Shown: positions 44,923 to 54,323, numbered from the stretch's first letter. The stretch: 64,000 bases of DNA from Gemmatimonadota bacterium (GCA_003222115.1 QHUL01000058.1:1-64000), one strand, 5' to 3'. Notes: generated by a model from the sequence alone, not told the origin. Numbers and translations: made by a program.

Positions 44923-46494
44923 ATGGGCAGGCAATCCGTTGCCGCATTGACCGCGCACGAACCAGCCGCAGACATCCGGACGCTCGACCGGTCCCTGGTC
45001 CAGGGCATTGCCTGGACCAGCGGCGCCAAGTGGGCGGGCCAGTTGCTGGGTTGGGCGTCGACGCTGATCGTGGCGCGACTGCTCACCCCTGCGGACTACG
45101 GCCTCGTGGGGATGGCGTCCATTTACCTCGGCCTGATTACGTTGGTCAGCGAGTTCGGGTTGGGATCCACCGTGATCACGCTGCGCGACTTGAGCGAGCA
45201 CCAGGTGGCACAACTCAATGGCCTGTCCGTGCTATTCGGTGTGGCCAGCTTTGCGGCATCCTGCGCGGCGGCAGTGCCGCTCGGGCGGTTCTTCCATGCT
45301 CCGCAGCTGCCGGCCGTGGTGGTCGTCATGAGCACGGCTTTCGTGGTCACGGCCTTCAAGACGGTGCCGTTTTCGCTGCTGCAACGGGAACTGCGGTTTC
45401 GAGCCCTTGCGATTGTCGAAACGGGCCGGGTGATCGTCCTCGCCGCCGCCATGATCTGCTTCGCACTCCTCGGGCTCCGATACTGGACGCTGGTGATCGG
45501 GGGCCTGCTAAGCTCCAGTCTGTCCACCGCAGCGACGCTGGTGCTTCGGCGGCATCGGTTCGCCTGGCCCCGTCGGCAATCCCTGACGCACGCCATGACC
45601 TTCAGCGGGCATATTCTCGCCGGCCGGCTCTCATGGTACTGGTATTCCAACGCCGACTTTCTCATCGCCGGCCGGATCCTGGGTCAGGCTGCCCTTGGCT
45701 TGTATGAGTTCGGGTGGAACCTGGCGAACATCCCCATTGAGAAGATCACCAGCTTGGTGGGTCAAGTCACTCCTGCCGTCTTCTCCGCCGTCCAGCAGGA
45801 CCATGCGGCGCTCAGGCGCTATCTGCTGAGAGTCACTGAAGGCCTCGCCTTGATCACCTTCCCCGCGAGCCTGGGAATGGCCCTGGTCGCGCCGGATTTT
45901 GTGCACCTGGCTCTCGGCGCCAAATGGGACGGCGCCATCGCTCCGCTCCAGCTGCTGGCTCTGAGTACCGGCTTCCGTGCCGTCACCCCCCTCTTGTCCC
46001 AAGTGTTGAACGTGGTCGGGGAGTCCCGGCTCACCATGCAATACGGCGTGTTGTGCGCCGTCGTCCTCCCGAGCGCGTTTTACCTTCTGGGGCAACGCTG
46101 GGGTACCGTGGGACTCGCGCTCACCTGGGTTGTTGTGTTCCCGCTCCTTGTGCTCCCGGCGTATCGTCGCGTGTTGCAGACGATCGAGCTTTCGAGCCGA
46201 GAGTATCTGCGGACCCTGTGGCCCGCGGCCAGCGCCTCTGTGGCGATGGCGGCAACCGTCCTCGTGGTGCAATTGACCGCTGGCGAGCACATGTCGCGCG
46301 CCCTGAGCTTCAGCGCCCAAGTGGTCGCCGGAGCGATTGTCTACGCCGTGGTGTCCATTGCCATGTATCGCGAGCGCCTAGCTGCGTTTTTCCGCCTCCT
46401 GCGAGCGCTGCGCGCGCCGCCGCAGCAGCCCGAGGGTTTAGCCATGGGGTCGGTCCCGACCGGAGGGGCTCAAGTCAGCACGGCACCCTTCTAA
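44923..46494 (+). CDS. Oligosaccharide flippase (Wzx/MOP family) 1
   Basis: A 523-residue polysaccharide transporter with about twelve to fourteen membrane helices. After a hydrophilic lead comes LDRSLVQGIAWTSGAKWAGQLLGWASTLIVARLLTPADYGLVGMASIYLGL, the standard MOP N-terminus. It then has FHAPQLPAVVVVMSTAFVVTAFKTVPFSLLQRELRFR and YSNADFLIAGRILGQAALGLYEFGWNLANIPIEKI. It flips lipid-linked repeat units across the inner membrane. A weak ribosome site leaves the start uncertain by a few codons. It is a diverged paralogue of the flippase at 47806. Confidence 0.9.
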   Translation: MGRQSVAALTAHEPAADIRTLDRSLVQGIAWTSGAKWAGQLLGWASTLIVARLLTPADYGLVGMASIYLGLITLVSEFGLGSTVITLRDLSEHQVAQLNGLSVLFGVASFAASCAAAVPLGRFFHAPQLPAVVVVMSTAFVVTAFKTVPFSLLQRELRFRALAIVETGRVIVLAAAMICFALLGLRYWTLVIGGLLSSSLSTAATLVLRRHRFAWPRRQSLTHAMTFSGHILAGRLSWYWYSNADFLIAGRILGQAALGLYEFGWNLANIPIEKITSLVGQVTPAVFSAVQQDHAALRRYLLRVTEGLALITFPASLGMALVAPDFVHLALGAKWDGAIAPLQLLALSTGFRAVTPLLSQVLNVVGESRLTMQYGVLCAVVLPSAFYLLGQRWGTVGLALTWVVVFPLLVLPAYRRVLQTIELSSREYLRTLWPAASASVAMAATVLVVQLTAGEHMSRALSFSAQVVAGAIVYAVVSIAMYRERLAAFFRLLRALRAPPQQPEGLAMGSVPTGGAQVSTAPF

Positions 46495-47544
46495 CCCGAC
46501 TGGGTCACGCTGTCGGGCGGGGCGAGGGGGCTCGGCGACGCCAAATCCTAGAGCGCGCTGGGCCTCGCTGACGGTCGCGAACCGCAGCGAGACCATCTTG
46601 GAGAGGCCTTCGAGATAGCGTTCAATCGTCGCGTACACCCGCTCCACGCTCTCGGCGCTGGACGTCCACGGGCTCAATCCTGGACGAAGCGCAACACTGT
46701 GGAAGAATAAGTGGAGATGGCGGACCCCGCCCGCCAGCGCTCCTTGCGACAAGGCGAGCATGTCCCGTACCGACTCAAACTCCGGAGTCAGAATGGTGAG
46801 CTTGGCGATGCCTAGGCGGGCGAGGAGACCGGGCACACGGACCGCCCGGGCGGCGCGGGCGCGCAGCACGCGATGAACGATGGGCCATCGAAGGGATGAG
46901 AGTCTCGTGTAGCCACAGGTGACCGGGATCTCCACCAGCGACCCGTGCGGTGCGGGCACCCTGACGTCCTGTCCCGCTCCAATCCGATAGGCGTTCAGCG
47001 GAGCACCGACGAAGGTGGGGCCGTCATCGAACGCCTCCCAGCTCACGAACGGCGTCACACTGCTATCGACGCGATAGCCGCACGAGAGGAGCGCCGATAC
47101 CGCGTCGCTACCCAAACCGAAACGGCCGGCGCGAAACGCAGTGGGAGCGGCCCCGAATGCCTCCCGGAGCGCAGCGGTGAGCCGCTGCAGCTTCGCCAGC
47201 TGAAGCTCCCGCGGCAGGTTCTTCATCACCGAGTTGCGCGGCAGCGGCGCTTCCTCAAGCGGGGGCGTGTTCCACGGATGCAGGTGTGCCCCAATTTCAG
47301 CAGCGCTGCCCGCGGCGATCTCCCGCAGCACGGCGACCGCCCTGGGCTGGACCGCGACCTGATACGTCGTGAAATACGTGGCCCGGACGCCCCAGCGGTC
47401 GAAAGCACCCGCAAGCCGTCGCAGCTCCTGGATATTCTCCAGCGTGATCCCGGTCCGAGTAGGAATCCAGTTGTCCTCCTCGGTATCCACGGAGACAACC
47501 AGCAATACCTCGCGGTTCGAGCTTGCCGCCTCAGACGCAGTCAC
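46438..47544 (-). CDS. Polysaccharide deacetylase-like protein 1
   Basis: A 368-residue NodB-fold protein. The start is taken as GTG at 47544 (VTASEAASSNREVLLVVSVDTEEDNW), behind GGAAAGG; the longer frame adds basic residues only. The metal/catalytic motif 1 is SVDTEEDNW and motif 2 is GAHLHPWNTPP; FRAGRFGLGSDAV is motif 3. No signal peptide is visible, so it is cytoplasmic, unlike export-linked deacetylases. It may remove N-acetyl groups from an intermediate. Its last 57 bases overlap the end of flippase 1 on the other strand, and it is divergent from flippase 2. Confidence 0.8.
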   Translation of the reverse strand: MTASEAASSNREVLLVVSVDTEEDNWIPTRTGITLENIQELRRLAGAFDRWGVRATYFTTYQVAVQPRAVAVLREIAAGSAAEIGAHLHPWNTPPLEEAPLPRNSVMKNLPRELQLAKLQRLTAALREAFGAAPTAFRAGRFGLGSDAVSALLSCGYRVDSSVTPFVSWEAFDDGPTFVGAPLNAYRIGAGQDVRVPAPHGSLVEIPVTCGYTRLSSLRWPIVHRVLRARAARAVRVPGLLARLGIAKLTILTPEFESVRDMLALSQGALAGGVRHLHLFFHSVALRPGLSPWTSSAESVERVYATIERYLEGLSKMVSLRFATVSEAQRALGFGVAEPPRPARQRDPVGLEGCRADLSPSGRDRPHG

Positions 47545-47608
47545 CGGGTGCTTGCCTTTCCCGACTCTCAAAAAAGGGGACCGAACGGCGGGAGTCACTC
47601 CCCGGGAG

Positions 47609-47624
47609 GACAAGTTTCGTGCCG
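47609..47624 (-). promoter_or_regulatory. Sigma-54-like element upstream of deacetylase 1
   Basis: The minus strand reads CGGCACGAAACTTGTC: the -24 box is ideal, but the -12 box has GT in place of the invariant GC. The distance to the GTG at 47544 is suitable (about 56-base leader). Confidence 0.33.
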
Positions 47625-47775
47625 ATCGATGCTTGGCCAGCACCGTCCGATGCGGCGTTGCCGGCGCGCGACGGCAGTCCCGAGGGCCCCTTCCGGGCGC
47701 CTGGGCGCCGCGAGTCGCTCTTCATACCGTGGCGTCGGCGCCACAGCCGGAACGTTGCCGCGGCGGAGCAAGCGC

Positions 47776-47791
47776 TGGCGTTGGTCTTGCT
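47776..47791 (+). promoter_or_regulatory. Putative sigma-54 element directly before flippase 2
   Basis: TGGCGTTGGTCTTGCT has TGGC at -24 and an ideal TTGCT at -12 with correct spacing. The predicted start point near 47802 is only a few bases before the GTG at 47806, mirroring flippase 1. Confidence 0.45.
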
Positions 47792-47805
47792 GGTTAGTGA
47801 GGCGC

Positions 47806-49302
47806 GTGAGCAACGACGGTCACAGTCTCGATAGCTCCCTCGTGCAGGGAATCGCTTGGACGGGGGGCATGCGGTGGTCGACCCAGCTCGTCTCCTGGCT
47901 CGTCACCCTGATCGTCGCCCGCCTGTTGGGCCCGGCTACATACGGCCTAGTCGGAATGGCCACGCTGTACGTGAGCTTCGCGCAGATGATCAGCGAAGCA
48001 GGCCTCTCTGCAGCGCTCATCCAGCAGCGTGGCCTCACGGAAGACCAGGTGGCTCGGCTCGGCGGTGTAGCGCTCGTCCTCGGCGTGGGCTTCGCTGCGA
48101 TTTCGCTCGCCCTGTCGACTCCCATCGCGTGGTTCTTCGGCGAGCCGTCGGTCCGCTGGATCATCATGGCGTTGAGCGCCACGTTTCTCACCCGCGGCCT
48201 GCAGGTTTTGCCTCGCTCGCTGCTGGCCCGCGACCTCGAGTTCCGCAAGCTCGCCTGGATCGATGGGTTCGAGGCCGTGACGGTCGCTCTCATGACGCTG
48301 GTACTGGCCGTGCTGGGCTTGCGCGTGTGGGCGCTCGTGCTGGGCACCCTCCTGGGTAACTTGGCCACGAGCCTCCTGTGCCTGCGCTGGCGGCCGCACC
48401 GGCTCGCGCCACCCGGGGACTTCGCCTCCCTCGAGCAGGCGGTGACCTTCGGCTGGCACGTCGCCGGATCTCGAATTGCGTGGTATTTGTACAGCAACGC
48501 CGATTTCGCCGTCGTGGGACGGGTGCTCGGCAAGGCGGCGCTCGGCGCCTACGCTTTCGGATGGGACATTGCAAGCGTACCCGTCGAACGCGTGAGCGCG
48601 CTCGTGGGAAACGTCACCCCTCCATTCTTCGCGGCGGTAAATCAAGATCCCGCCGCCCTCCGACGCTATCTCAGCGGCCTCACTGAAGGCCTAGGGCTCG
48701 TCACTCTCCCGGCGTGCGTCGGGCTCGCCCTCGTGGCGCGCGAATTCGTGCTGAGCGCGCTCGGCGGCCGCTGGCTCGATGCCGTGATGCCGCTCCGGCT
48801 GCTGGCGCTGTACGCGGGGTTCCGGTCCATTGTGACCCTCACCCCGCAAATCCTGGTATTCACGGGGCACGCGAAGCGCAACATGCAGTTCAGCGTGCTC
48901 GCGGTAGCCGTACTCCCGGGGGTGTTCTACCTTGGGAGCCATTGGGGAACCACGGGCGTGGCGCTGGGGTGGATCACCGCGTATCCCCTGCTCTACTGCG
49001 CCTGCTTCGTGCGGTCCGCGCTCCGGATCGTCGGGATGTCGTGGCGTGCGTACGGGAGCGCCTTGTGGCCCGCGGTCAGCACCACGGGGGTCATGACGCT
49101 CGCGGTGCTCGCACTCCGGGCAGCTCTTCCGGCCACGTGGTCGCCGGGGCTGCGGCTCGCAGCCCTCGGGGTCACCGGGGCCACGGCGTATGGTGCGGTC
49201 CTCTACGCGGCGTACGGCGACCGTGTGCGGGGGGTCTTAGATCTGCTGCGCGGCCAGCCTGGCCGGCGCACTGGCAACCAGTTGGCGGTCGCGGAATCGT
49301 AG
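47806..49302 (+). CDS. Oligosaccharide flippase (Wzx/MOP family) 2
   Basis: A 498-residue MOP-family transporter, GTG start behind GTGAGGCGC. The N-terminus LDSSLVQGIAWTGGMRWSTQLVSWLVTLIVARLLGPATYGLVGMATLYVSF is nearly the same in pattern as flippase 1. YSNADFAVVGRVLGKAALGAYAFGWDIASVPVERVSALVGNVTPPFFAAVNQDPAALRRYLSGLTEGLGL also follows flippase 1 closely. It is therefore a true paralogue rather than a duplicate of recent date. Two flippases suggest two lipid-linked products, or a main repeat unit and a side structure. Confidence 0.9.
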   Translation: MSNDGHSLDSSLVQGIAWTGGMRWSTQLVSWLVTLIVARLLGPATYGLVGMATLYVSFAQMISEAGLSAALIQQRGLTEDQVARLGGVALVLGVGFAAISLALSTPIAWFFGEPSVRWIIMALSATFLTRGLQVLPRSLLARDLEFRKLAWIDGFEAVTVALMTLVLAVLGLRVWALVLGTLLGNLATSLLCLRWRPHRLAPPGDFASLEQAVTFGWHVAGSRIAWYLYSNADFAVVGRVLGKAALGAYAFGWDIASVPVERVSALVGNVTPPFFAAVNQDPAALRRYLSGLTEGLGLVTLPACVGLALVAREFVLSALGGRWLDAVMPLRLLALYAGFRSIVTLTPQILVFTGHAKRNMQFSVLAVAVLPGVFYLGSHWGTTGVALGWITAYPLLYCACFVRSALRIVGMSWRAYGSALWPAVSTTGVMTLAVLALRAALPATWSPGLRLAALGVTGATAYGAVLYAAYGDRVRGVLDLLRGQPGRRTGNQLAVAES

Positions 49303-49362
49303 CTCCTGTTGGTCGCGGTGCGACTGCCCCGGTCGTTTTCCGTCCCCCGCACCATCTCGAGC

Positions 49363-50202
49363 TCAAGCCATCTCCTTGCGAGCGCACATCAGATAGCAAG
49401 AACCGATAACCCGCAGTGGGGTGCGGTCCAGCACGTCGAGCCTCTCGTCTATCGCCAGCCTTAGCTTCGAAGTCAACGCGCAGAAGGGAGCGGGGAGGAG
49501 CGTAAAGTGTATGTATTGGTCTTTGTCGATTCGAAAGCCATGTTTGACCATGAGTTCGCGAACCGCCCAGGGGCGATGCTTTCGCGGTACAAAACCAAAC
49601 TCCATGGCTCCGTACTTCCCACCAACTACAATCCTCCGGAGCATCGACGCTAGGTTCCTCGCTCCGGGGACCTTCTGGATCCTGTGCATGATCCCGGATA
49701 GGCTAACCGTGTAGCCGTACTTGTTGGTTACACACAGGACAAAACGCCCCCCCCGTTTCAGAACGCGTGCTGCTTCGCGCAGCATATGTTCGTCCCTTGG
49801 TAAGTACTCGATTACCCCAGCACAAACGGCTGCATCGAAGCACTCGTTTCGAAAGGGGAGCGCCTCCACGTCGCCTAGTTGGTAGCGCCACAGCCCGGAG
49901 AGGCCCTCAGCAGCCGCCCGAAGCCTGCTGCGCTGAACCATCGCCGGAGCTGCATCGAGGCCTACGCCGCGGTAGCCTCGCTTCGCCAGGTCGAAACTCA
50001 GAGCGCCCGGACCGCAGCCTAAGTCGAGGATCCTCGAACCCTGCGGCAGCTTCACTTCATGGACCATCTGTAGAATGGCACGGTGGCGAGGCTGGAGTAC
50101 GTCACCGCTCGCCTGAACGACATACCTTTCGGCGTACAGACTGGCTTTAGCTTCGAAGTGCTTGATTGCTCTTTCCTTCAGTCCTGCTTCCGCGGCCTCC
50201 AC
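49363..50202 (-). CDS. Class I SAM-dependent methyltransferase (ubiE-like), atypical base composition
   Basis: A 279-residue protein, GTG start at 50202 behind GAGGTGA. Motif I is SRILDLGCGPGALSFDLAKRGYRGVGLDAAPAMVQRSRLRA, then GDVEALPFRNECFDAAVCAGVIEYLPRDEHMLREAARVLKRGGRFVLCVTNKYGYT. The second half contains VPRKHRPWAVRELMVKHGFRIDKDQYIHFTLLPAPF. Codons and base composition are more AT-rich than the flanking glycosyltransferase, like the gene at 40892, so recent acquisition is likely. It probably methylates a sugar or a lipid-linked intermediate. Substrate unknown. Confidence 0.82.
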   Translation of the reverse strand: MEAAEAGLKERAIKHFEAKASLYAERYVVQASGDVLQPRHRAILQMVHEVKLPQGSRILDLGCGPGALSFDLAKRGYRGVGLDAAPAMVQRSRLRAAAEGLSGLWRYQLGDVEALPFRNECFDAAVCAGVIEYLPRDEHMLREAARVLKRGGRFVLCVTNKYGYTVSLSGIMHRIQKVPGARNLASMLRRIVVGGKYGAMEFGFVPRKHRPWAVRELMVKHGFRIDKDQYIHFTLLPAPFCALTSKLRLAIDERLDVLDRTPLRVIGSCYLMCARKEMA

Positions 50203-50364
50203 AAGTTCACCTCGCCCAGTGGGTAGATAGTCGAGCGGCGTTCAATGCGGCTTCCAATCGCCAGTCACCGAGACCGCAGTGTTGACGGCACGGGGCAGGC
50301 GCATGCCAATCAGTTATCGCAGCGCGTGACGTCATGCGGCGCACCAGGCCGTCGCCGTCCTCAC

Positions 50365-51549
50365 CTACCCCGGCGCTGGCCGCACGGCTTCCCGGCGCGT
50401 GGGCTCCCACAGTGGGACGCGCTCGCCCCTCACGGCCTGCACGAAGGCGTGGAGGGCCGCGAGGTTGCCGATTACGATGTACGCCGGCACGGCGAGGACC
50501 TTCGGCAAGCGGCGGCCCTCCGGCCACCGCCACGCGAGCGCGGCGCACAGACTCGCGAACGCCGCGAGACCCAAGCCCCAGCGACCCCACGCAGCGCCGC
50601 GCCCGAGACACGCCAGGGCGGCGAGGGCAGGCAGGCTGAGGTGCGGGATGAGCCAGCGGCAGATCTTGTGGCTGACCAGGATCCACGAGAACGCCCCGTA
50701 GCGGAACGGGTTCAAGAGGCGGCGCTTGAAGTAGAGCGTGTGCCAGCCGCGAGTGATGGTGCGGACCTTGCGGCGGTACTCCCGCTGCAGCGACGGCACA
50801 CGGGGGATGAGGCAGACGGCCTCGCGGACTGAGACCGTCCGCAAACCGTGCTCCCGCGCCAGCAGCGCGACGGCGAAGTCGCGGCTCAGTGCCTCCGGCA
50901 AGGCGTGCCTCTGGATGGGCGCCCGCACGGCATGGAAGCACCCGGCCGCCCCGACGATCCCCGAGACCCGGGTCTCCAGATCGCGCACCCACATTTCGTA
51001 GCCGATGTACCACGAGTCGACGCGGTTGGCGTGTTCCTGACGGGGCGCGACGCTCACGCCGTGACCCGACGCGACGCCCACGGTGGGATCGGCAAAGCTC
51101 GCGATCAACGGTTTCAGCGCTCCACGCTCCACCCACACGGAGGCGTCGGTATTCACGATGATCTCTCCCCGAAGCAGCGCCAGCGCCGCGTTTTCCGCTG
51201 CCGTCTTGCCTCGGCGGCGCGGCATGCGCAGGAGTTGAACTCCGCGCCTCGCGTACTCGCTTACCATCGCCTCGGTGCGATCGGTCGAGGCGTCGGATAG
51301 CACCAGGATCTGCCGCCGGTCCGCGGGATAGTCGAGCTGCAGCAGGTTCTCCAGCGTGTTCCGGATGACGGCTTCCTCGTTGAAGACCGGCAAGACGATG
51401 GTAATACTCGGCCACTCGGCGAGCGGAGCCACGGGAGGCCGGTTCCGCCGCAAGACCCTCAGGAGCATCAACAACAGCGGATAGCCGAGATACGTGTACA
51501 GCGCAAACGCGACTGTAGCACCGAGCACTGCCAGGCAGAGGGAGGTCAT
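50365..51549 (-). CDS. Membrane-bound glycosyltransferase family 2
   Basis: A 394-residue enzyme with an N-terminal membrane helix (SLCLAVLGATVAFALYTYLGYPLLLMLLRVL). The GT-A domain has ITIVLPVFNEEAVIRNTLENLLQLDYPADRRQILVLSDASTDRTEAMV and the metal motif IIVNTDASVW. It then has REYRRKVRTITRGWHTLYFKRRLLNP, at the position of the Q/RxxRW motif, and two or three C-terminal helices (WILVSHKICRWLIPHLSLPALAALACLG and following). The layout resembles processive synthases such as those for hyaluronan or cellulose, but non-processive transferases share it. A good sigma-54-like element lies upstream on the same strand. Confidence 0.88.
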   Translation of the reverse strand: MTSLCLAVLGATVAFALYTYLGYPLLLMLLRVLRRNRPPVAPLAEWPSITIVLPVFNEEAVIRNTLENLLQLDYPADRRQILVLSDASTDRTEAMVSEYARRGVQLLRMPRRRGKTAAENAALALLRGEIIVNTDASVWVERGALKPLIASFADPTVGVASGHGVSVAPRQEHANRVDSWYIGYEMWVRDLETRVSGIVGAAGCFHAVRAPIQRHALPEALSRDFAVALLAREHGLRTVSVREAVCLIPRVPSLQREYRRKVRTITRGWHTLYFKRRLLNPFRYGAFSWILVSHKICRWLIPHLSLPALAALACLGRGAAWGRWGLGLAAFASLCAALAWRWPEGRRLPKVLAVPAYIVIGNLAALHAFVQAVRGERVPLWEPTRREAVRPAPG

Positions 51550-51626
51550 CGAACGCTCCGGTAGCGCAGCGCTTCTTGACAGGTCGCGTCAGACCACATC
51601 GTCGTTTTCCATTCACGCAGTACGTG

Positions 51627-51642
51627 AGCAACTGCGGTGCCG
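51627..51642 (-). promoter_or_regulatory. Putative sigma-54 promoter of the membrane glycosyltransferase gene
   Basis: The minus strand reads CGGCACCGCAGTTGCT, two bases from TGGCACG-N4-TTGCW, with correct spacing. The predicted start point near 51616 leaves about 67 bases before the ATG at 51549. Confidence 0.55.
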
Positions 51643-51780
51643 CTAACCCGTTGGAGGGCGTTGCTTCCACTGCGAGGGATGGAGCCCTCAGGTGATGCAT
51701 ACGCGCAACAGTTCAGCGAGGTGAGACGCTCTGCGTAGCGGCTTGGTACGGGTGCCTGCGCTTGTGGTCAGCGTCGAGGG

Positions 51781-52866
51781 TCAGAACACGTCCCAGTCGG
51801 CCAGCGTGATGTGCCACGCCGATGGGTCGAAGAGCTCCGGCCTGCTCTGCGTGAACTCGCGGGTGATCAGGTTTAATGGCCGGGGGTTGAGGGGCTCGGG
51901 TACGCGCACGAATCCGACCTTGCTCAGCTCACCGAGTTGTGGATGAAGGCCCATCGTTACACCCAAGGCCGCGCCGTCGCGCTGATCGGCCTCGAGCCGG
52001 GTGCGGACGAGCCGGCGGAGCGCTGCGTCTTCGCCCGCGAGGCAGCCGAAGTCCATGAGCACGGTGCAGCGGGTGTCGAACAGCCTCGCCTGACGGGTCA
52101 CGACGTAGGCGCACAGCCGCCCACCTCGGGCGAGCGCCCAGACGGTGTAGTCGCCCGTCGGCTTGTCGAGAAAGCGCCACCGCAGGTAGCGCAGGTTGCG
52201 CTCCAGGCTCACACCTTGCCCCGAAGCGAAGTCGCGGACGAGCGGCTCGAGGCGGACGTCGATTTGGTCAAGCCGGACAACCTCCTCGGCACGGTCGAGT
52301 GCCGGGGTGCGGAGCGTGAGCGCGCGGACGAGGGGGTTGAGGAGCTGGCCGAGCCATTGCCCAGCGGCGCCCAAGCGGAGGTGCGAGGCCAGCAGCGCGC
52401 CGAGGTCGAGCGGGGCGACATAGACCGGCACGCGGGCCACGACCGTGAAGCCGTGATTGCGGACAAAACCCGGTAGGCTCTTCTTTCGCGCGTTAGGGAA
52501 GAGGTACAGGACGTCGACCCCCTCGGCACGCAAGCGCTCGAGCAGGAAGTCGGCCATAGCACGGAACACACCCTGACGGCGGTAGGCGCTCAGCGTACCC
52601 AAGTCCGTGAGCAGCGCGCCCAGCGCTGGCTGGCCGCGGAGGCGCATCCGGAATCGTTGCGCGTGGAGGTAACCGCACAGCCCCCCTGCGCGCTCCGCGA
52701 CGACGATGATCGAAGGGAGTTCGTTCTGGAGGTACTGCCACGCCCACAGTGCGCGGTCGAACACCGGGGCCTTGTGCGCGGCGGTCTCGCGGTACACCAC
52801 GTCGATGCAGCGCCGCACAGCCTCGTACTCGGCAGGACCCGCCTCCCGCACCCGGAATCCCGTCAT
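51781..52866 (-). CDS. GNAT-type acyltransferase
   Basis: A 361-residue GNAT-fold protein. The N-terminal domain begins FRVREAGPAEYEAVRRCIDVVY and contains the acetyl-CoA loop TDLGTLSAYRRQGVFRAMADFLLERLRAEGVDVLYLFPN. A second, GNAT-like half follows (GDYTVWALARGGRLCAYVVTRQARLFDTRCTVLMDFGC). The ATG at 52866 starts at the domain boundary; a GTG at 52983, overlapping the dehydrogenase stop (TAGTG), would add 39 residues without recognisable fold. It may acylate an amino sugar of the exopolysaccharide or act like FemAB-related enzymes in exosortase loci. It belongs to the operon running down from 58370. Confidence 0.75.
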   Translation of the reverse strand: MTGFRVREAGPAEYEAVRRCIDVVYRETAAHKAPVFDRALWAWQYLQNELPSIIVVAERAGGLCGYLHAQRFRMRLRGQPALGALLTDLGTLSAYRRQGVFRAMADFLLERLRAEGVDVLYLFPNARKKSLPGFVRNHGFTVVARVPVYVAPLDLGALLASHLRLGAAGQWLGQLLNPLVRALTLRTPALDRAEEVVRLDQIDVRLEPLVRDFASGQGVSLERNLRYLRWRFLDKPTGDYTVWALARGGRLCAYVVTRQARLFDTRCTVLMDFGCLAGEDAALRRLVRTRLEADQRDGAALGVTMGLHPQLGELSKVGFVRVPEPLNPRPLNLITREFTQSRPELFDPSAWHITLADWDVF

Positions 52867-52982
52867 CGCCGCCGATTCACCGTCGTCCGCGTCGACAGGG
52901 GAGGAGCCACGTCGCTGAGGCACGCTGCGCTCCTCAACCCGATGAGGGAAGGTGCGCAGCAACCCGACGCCGCGCAGCCGCA

Positions 52983-54323
52983 CTAGGTTTCCGGCACAGG
53001 CGTCGCAACGAGCTCGCGTTGCAACCCTGCGTGACTCGCGGCCGCCAGCCGCGCTGCGCCGCGCGTCAGGTCGACCACAACGTGGTGGGGGCCGGCCGCC
53101 GCCAGTGCCCGCTCCCCCTCGTCGGAGACGTTGCCGACCACCAGCACATCAGCGTGCGCGAGGAGCGCCTCCACGTTGTCGCAGATCAGGGACGCGATGT
53201 GAGGGATCTCTTCCTCGATGTAACGGCGATTCGCCCCTCGCAAGCGGGCAATGGCGACGTTCGGGTCGAGAACTCGTACGTCGCATCCCTTGCCGATGAG
53301 CGCCTCGATCAGCGCGACCATCGGGCTCTCGCGGAGGTCGTCGGTCCCCGGCTTGAAGGCCAGCCCGACGACCCCGATCCGCCGCTTGCGCGTCTCGAGC
53401 ACCGTCTCCACCGCCCGGCGAATCTGCCCGTCGTTCGAGGGTAGGATCGCGGAGAGAAGGGGCAGAGAGACGTCGACGGTGCGGGCGGCGTGCATGAGCG
53501 CGCGGAGGTCTTTCGGCAGGCACGAGCCGCCGAACGCGTAGCTCGGACGGAGATAGGCCTCAGAGACGTTGAGCTTCCGGTCCATCAGGAAGACGCGCAT
53601 GACCTCGTGCGCGTCGGCCCCGAGCGCCGCGCACACGTCACCGATCTCGTTCGCGAAGCATACCTTGAGGGCATGAAACGCGTTCGAAACGTACTTGACC
53701 ATCTCCGCCGTCCTCACCGCCGTGTGGACGAATGGCGCGGCGACGTCGGCATAGAGCGCGCGGAGCACGGAGGCGGTCTCAGCATCGTCGCTCCCGACCA
53801 GGGTAAACGGGGGATGCGCGAAGTCTCGCAGCGAGGAGCCCTCCCGCATGAACTCCGGGTTCACGGCGACGCGTAGCTGACACGCCAGCTCCCGTCCCGC
53901 GCCGGCGCGGAGAGCGGGGATGAGCACGCGCTCCGTGGTACCGGGGAGCACCGTGCTTCGAAGCACGACGGTGTACGGTTCAGTACGTCCGGCCAGCGCC
54001 TGACCGATCTCTTGGCCGATGCGTTCGAGCGCGGCCACCCCGAGTTGCCCGTTGGCGCGCCCGGGCGTGCCGACACAAATCAGCCCCACATCGGTCTGCC
54101 TCACGGCCTCCGCGGCCGAGACCGTGGCTCGCAGTCGGTGCGCTCCGACAAGCTCGGCCAAGAGCTCACCCAGCCCCGGCTCCACCACCGGCGGCGTGCC
54201 CGCATTGACAGCCGCCACCTTTTCGGCGTCAATATCAACGCCGATCACCTCATGCCCCGCCCTGCTCACACAGGAAGCGGTGACACATCCCACGTAGCCG
54301 AGGCCGAACACGCTAACACGCAT
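52983..54323 (-). CDS. Nucleotide-sugar dehydrogenase, GDP-mannose 6-dehydrogenase-like
   Basis: A 446-residue UDP-glucose/GDP-mannose dehydrogenase. N-terminal NAD site MRVSVFGLGYVGCVTASCVSRAGHEVIGVDID; NPEFMREGSSLRDFAHPPFTLVG; central VKYVSNAFHALKVCFANEIGDVC. The catalytic C268 lies in YLRPSYAFGGSCLPKDLRALM, a form closer to AlgD than to UDP-glucose dehydrogenase. It oxidises the sugar to a uronic acid with NAD, supplying acidic residues for the polymer. The start overlaps the end of the upstream glycosyltransferase by 11 bases. Assignment to GDP-mannose rests on this motif only. Confidence 0.88.
   Translation of the reverse strand: MRVSVFGLGYVGCVTASCVSRAGHEVIGVDIDAEKVAAVNAGTPPVVEPGLGELLAELVGAHRLRATVSAAEAVRQTDVGLICVGTPGRANGQLGVAALERIGQEIGQALAGRTEPYTVVLRSTVLPGTTERVLIPALRAGAGRELACQLRVAVNPEFMREGSSLRDFAHPPFTLVGSDDAETASVLRALYADVAAPFVHTAVRTAEMVKYVSNAFHALKVCFANEIGDVCAALGADAHEVMRVFLMDRKLNVSEAYLRPSYAFGGSCLPKDLRALMHAARTVDVSLPLLSAILPSNDGQIRRAVETVLETRKRRIGVVGLAFKPGTDDLRESPMVALIEALIGKGCDVRVLDPNVAIARLRGANRRYIEEEIPHIASLICDNVEALLAHADVLVVGNVSDEGERALAAAGPHHVVVDLTRGAARLAAASHAGLQRELVATPVPET

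Noticed and set aside
50282-50300. CGGCACGGGGCAGGCG as a plus-strand sigma-54 promoter near 50290
   Set aside because: No plus-strand gene lies downstream, and the -12 box is poor (AGGC).
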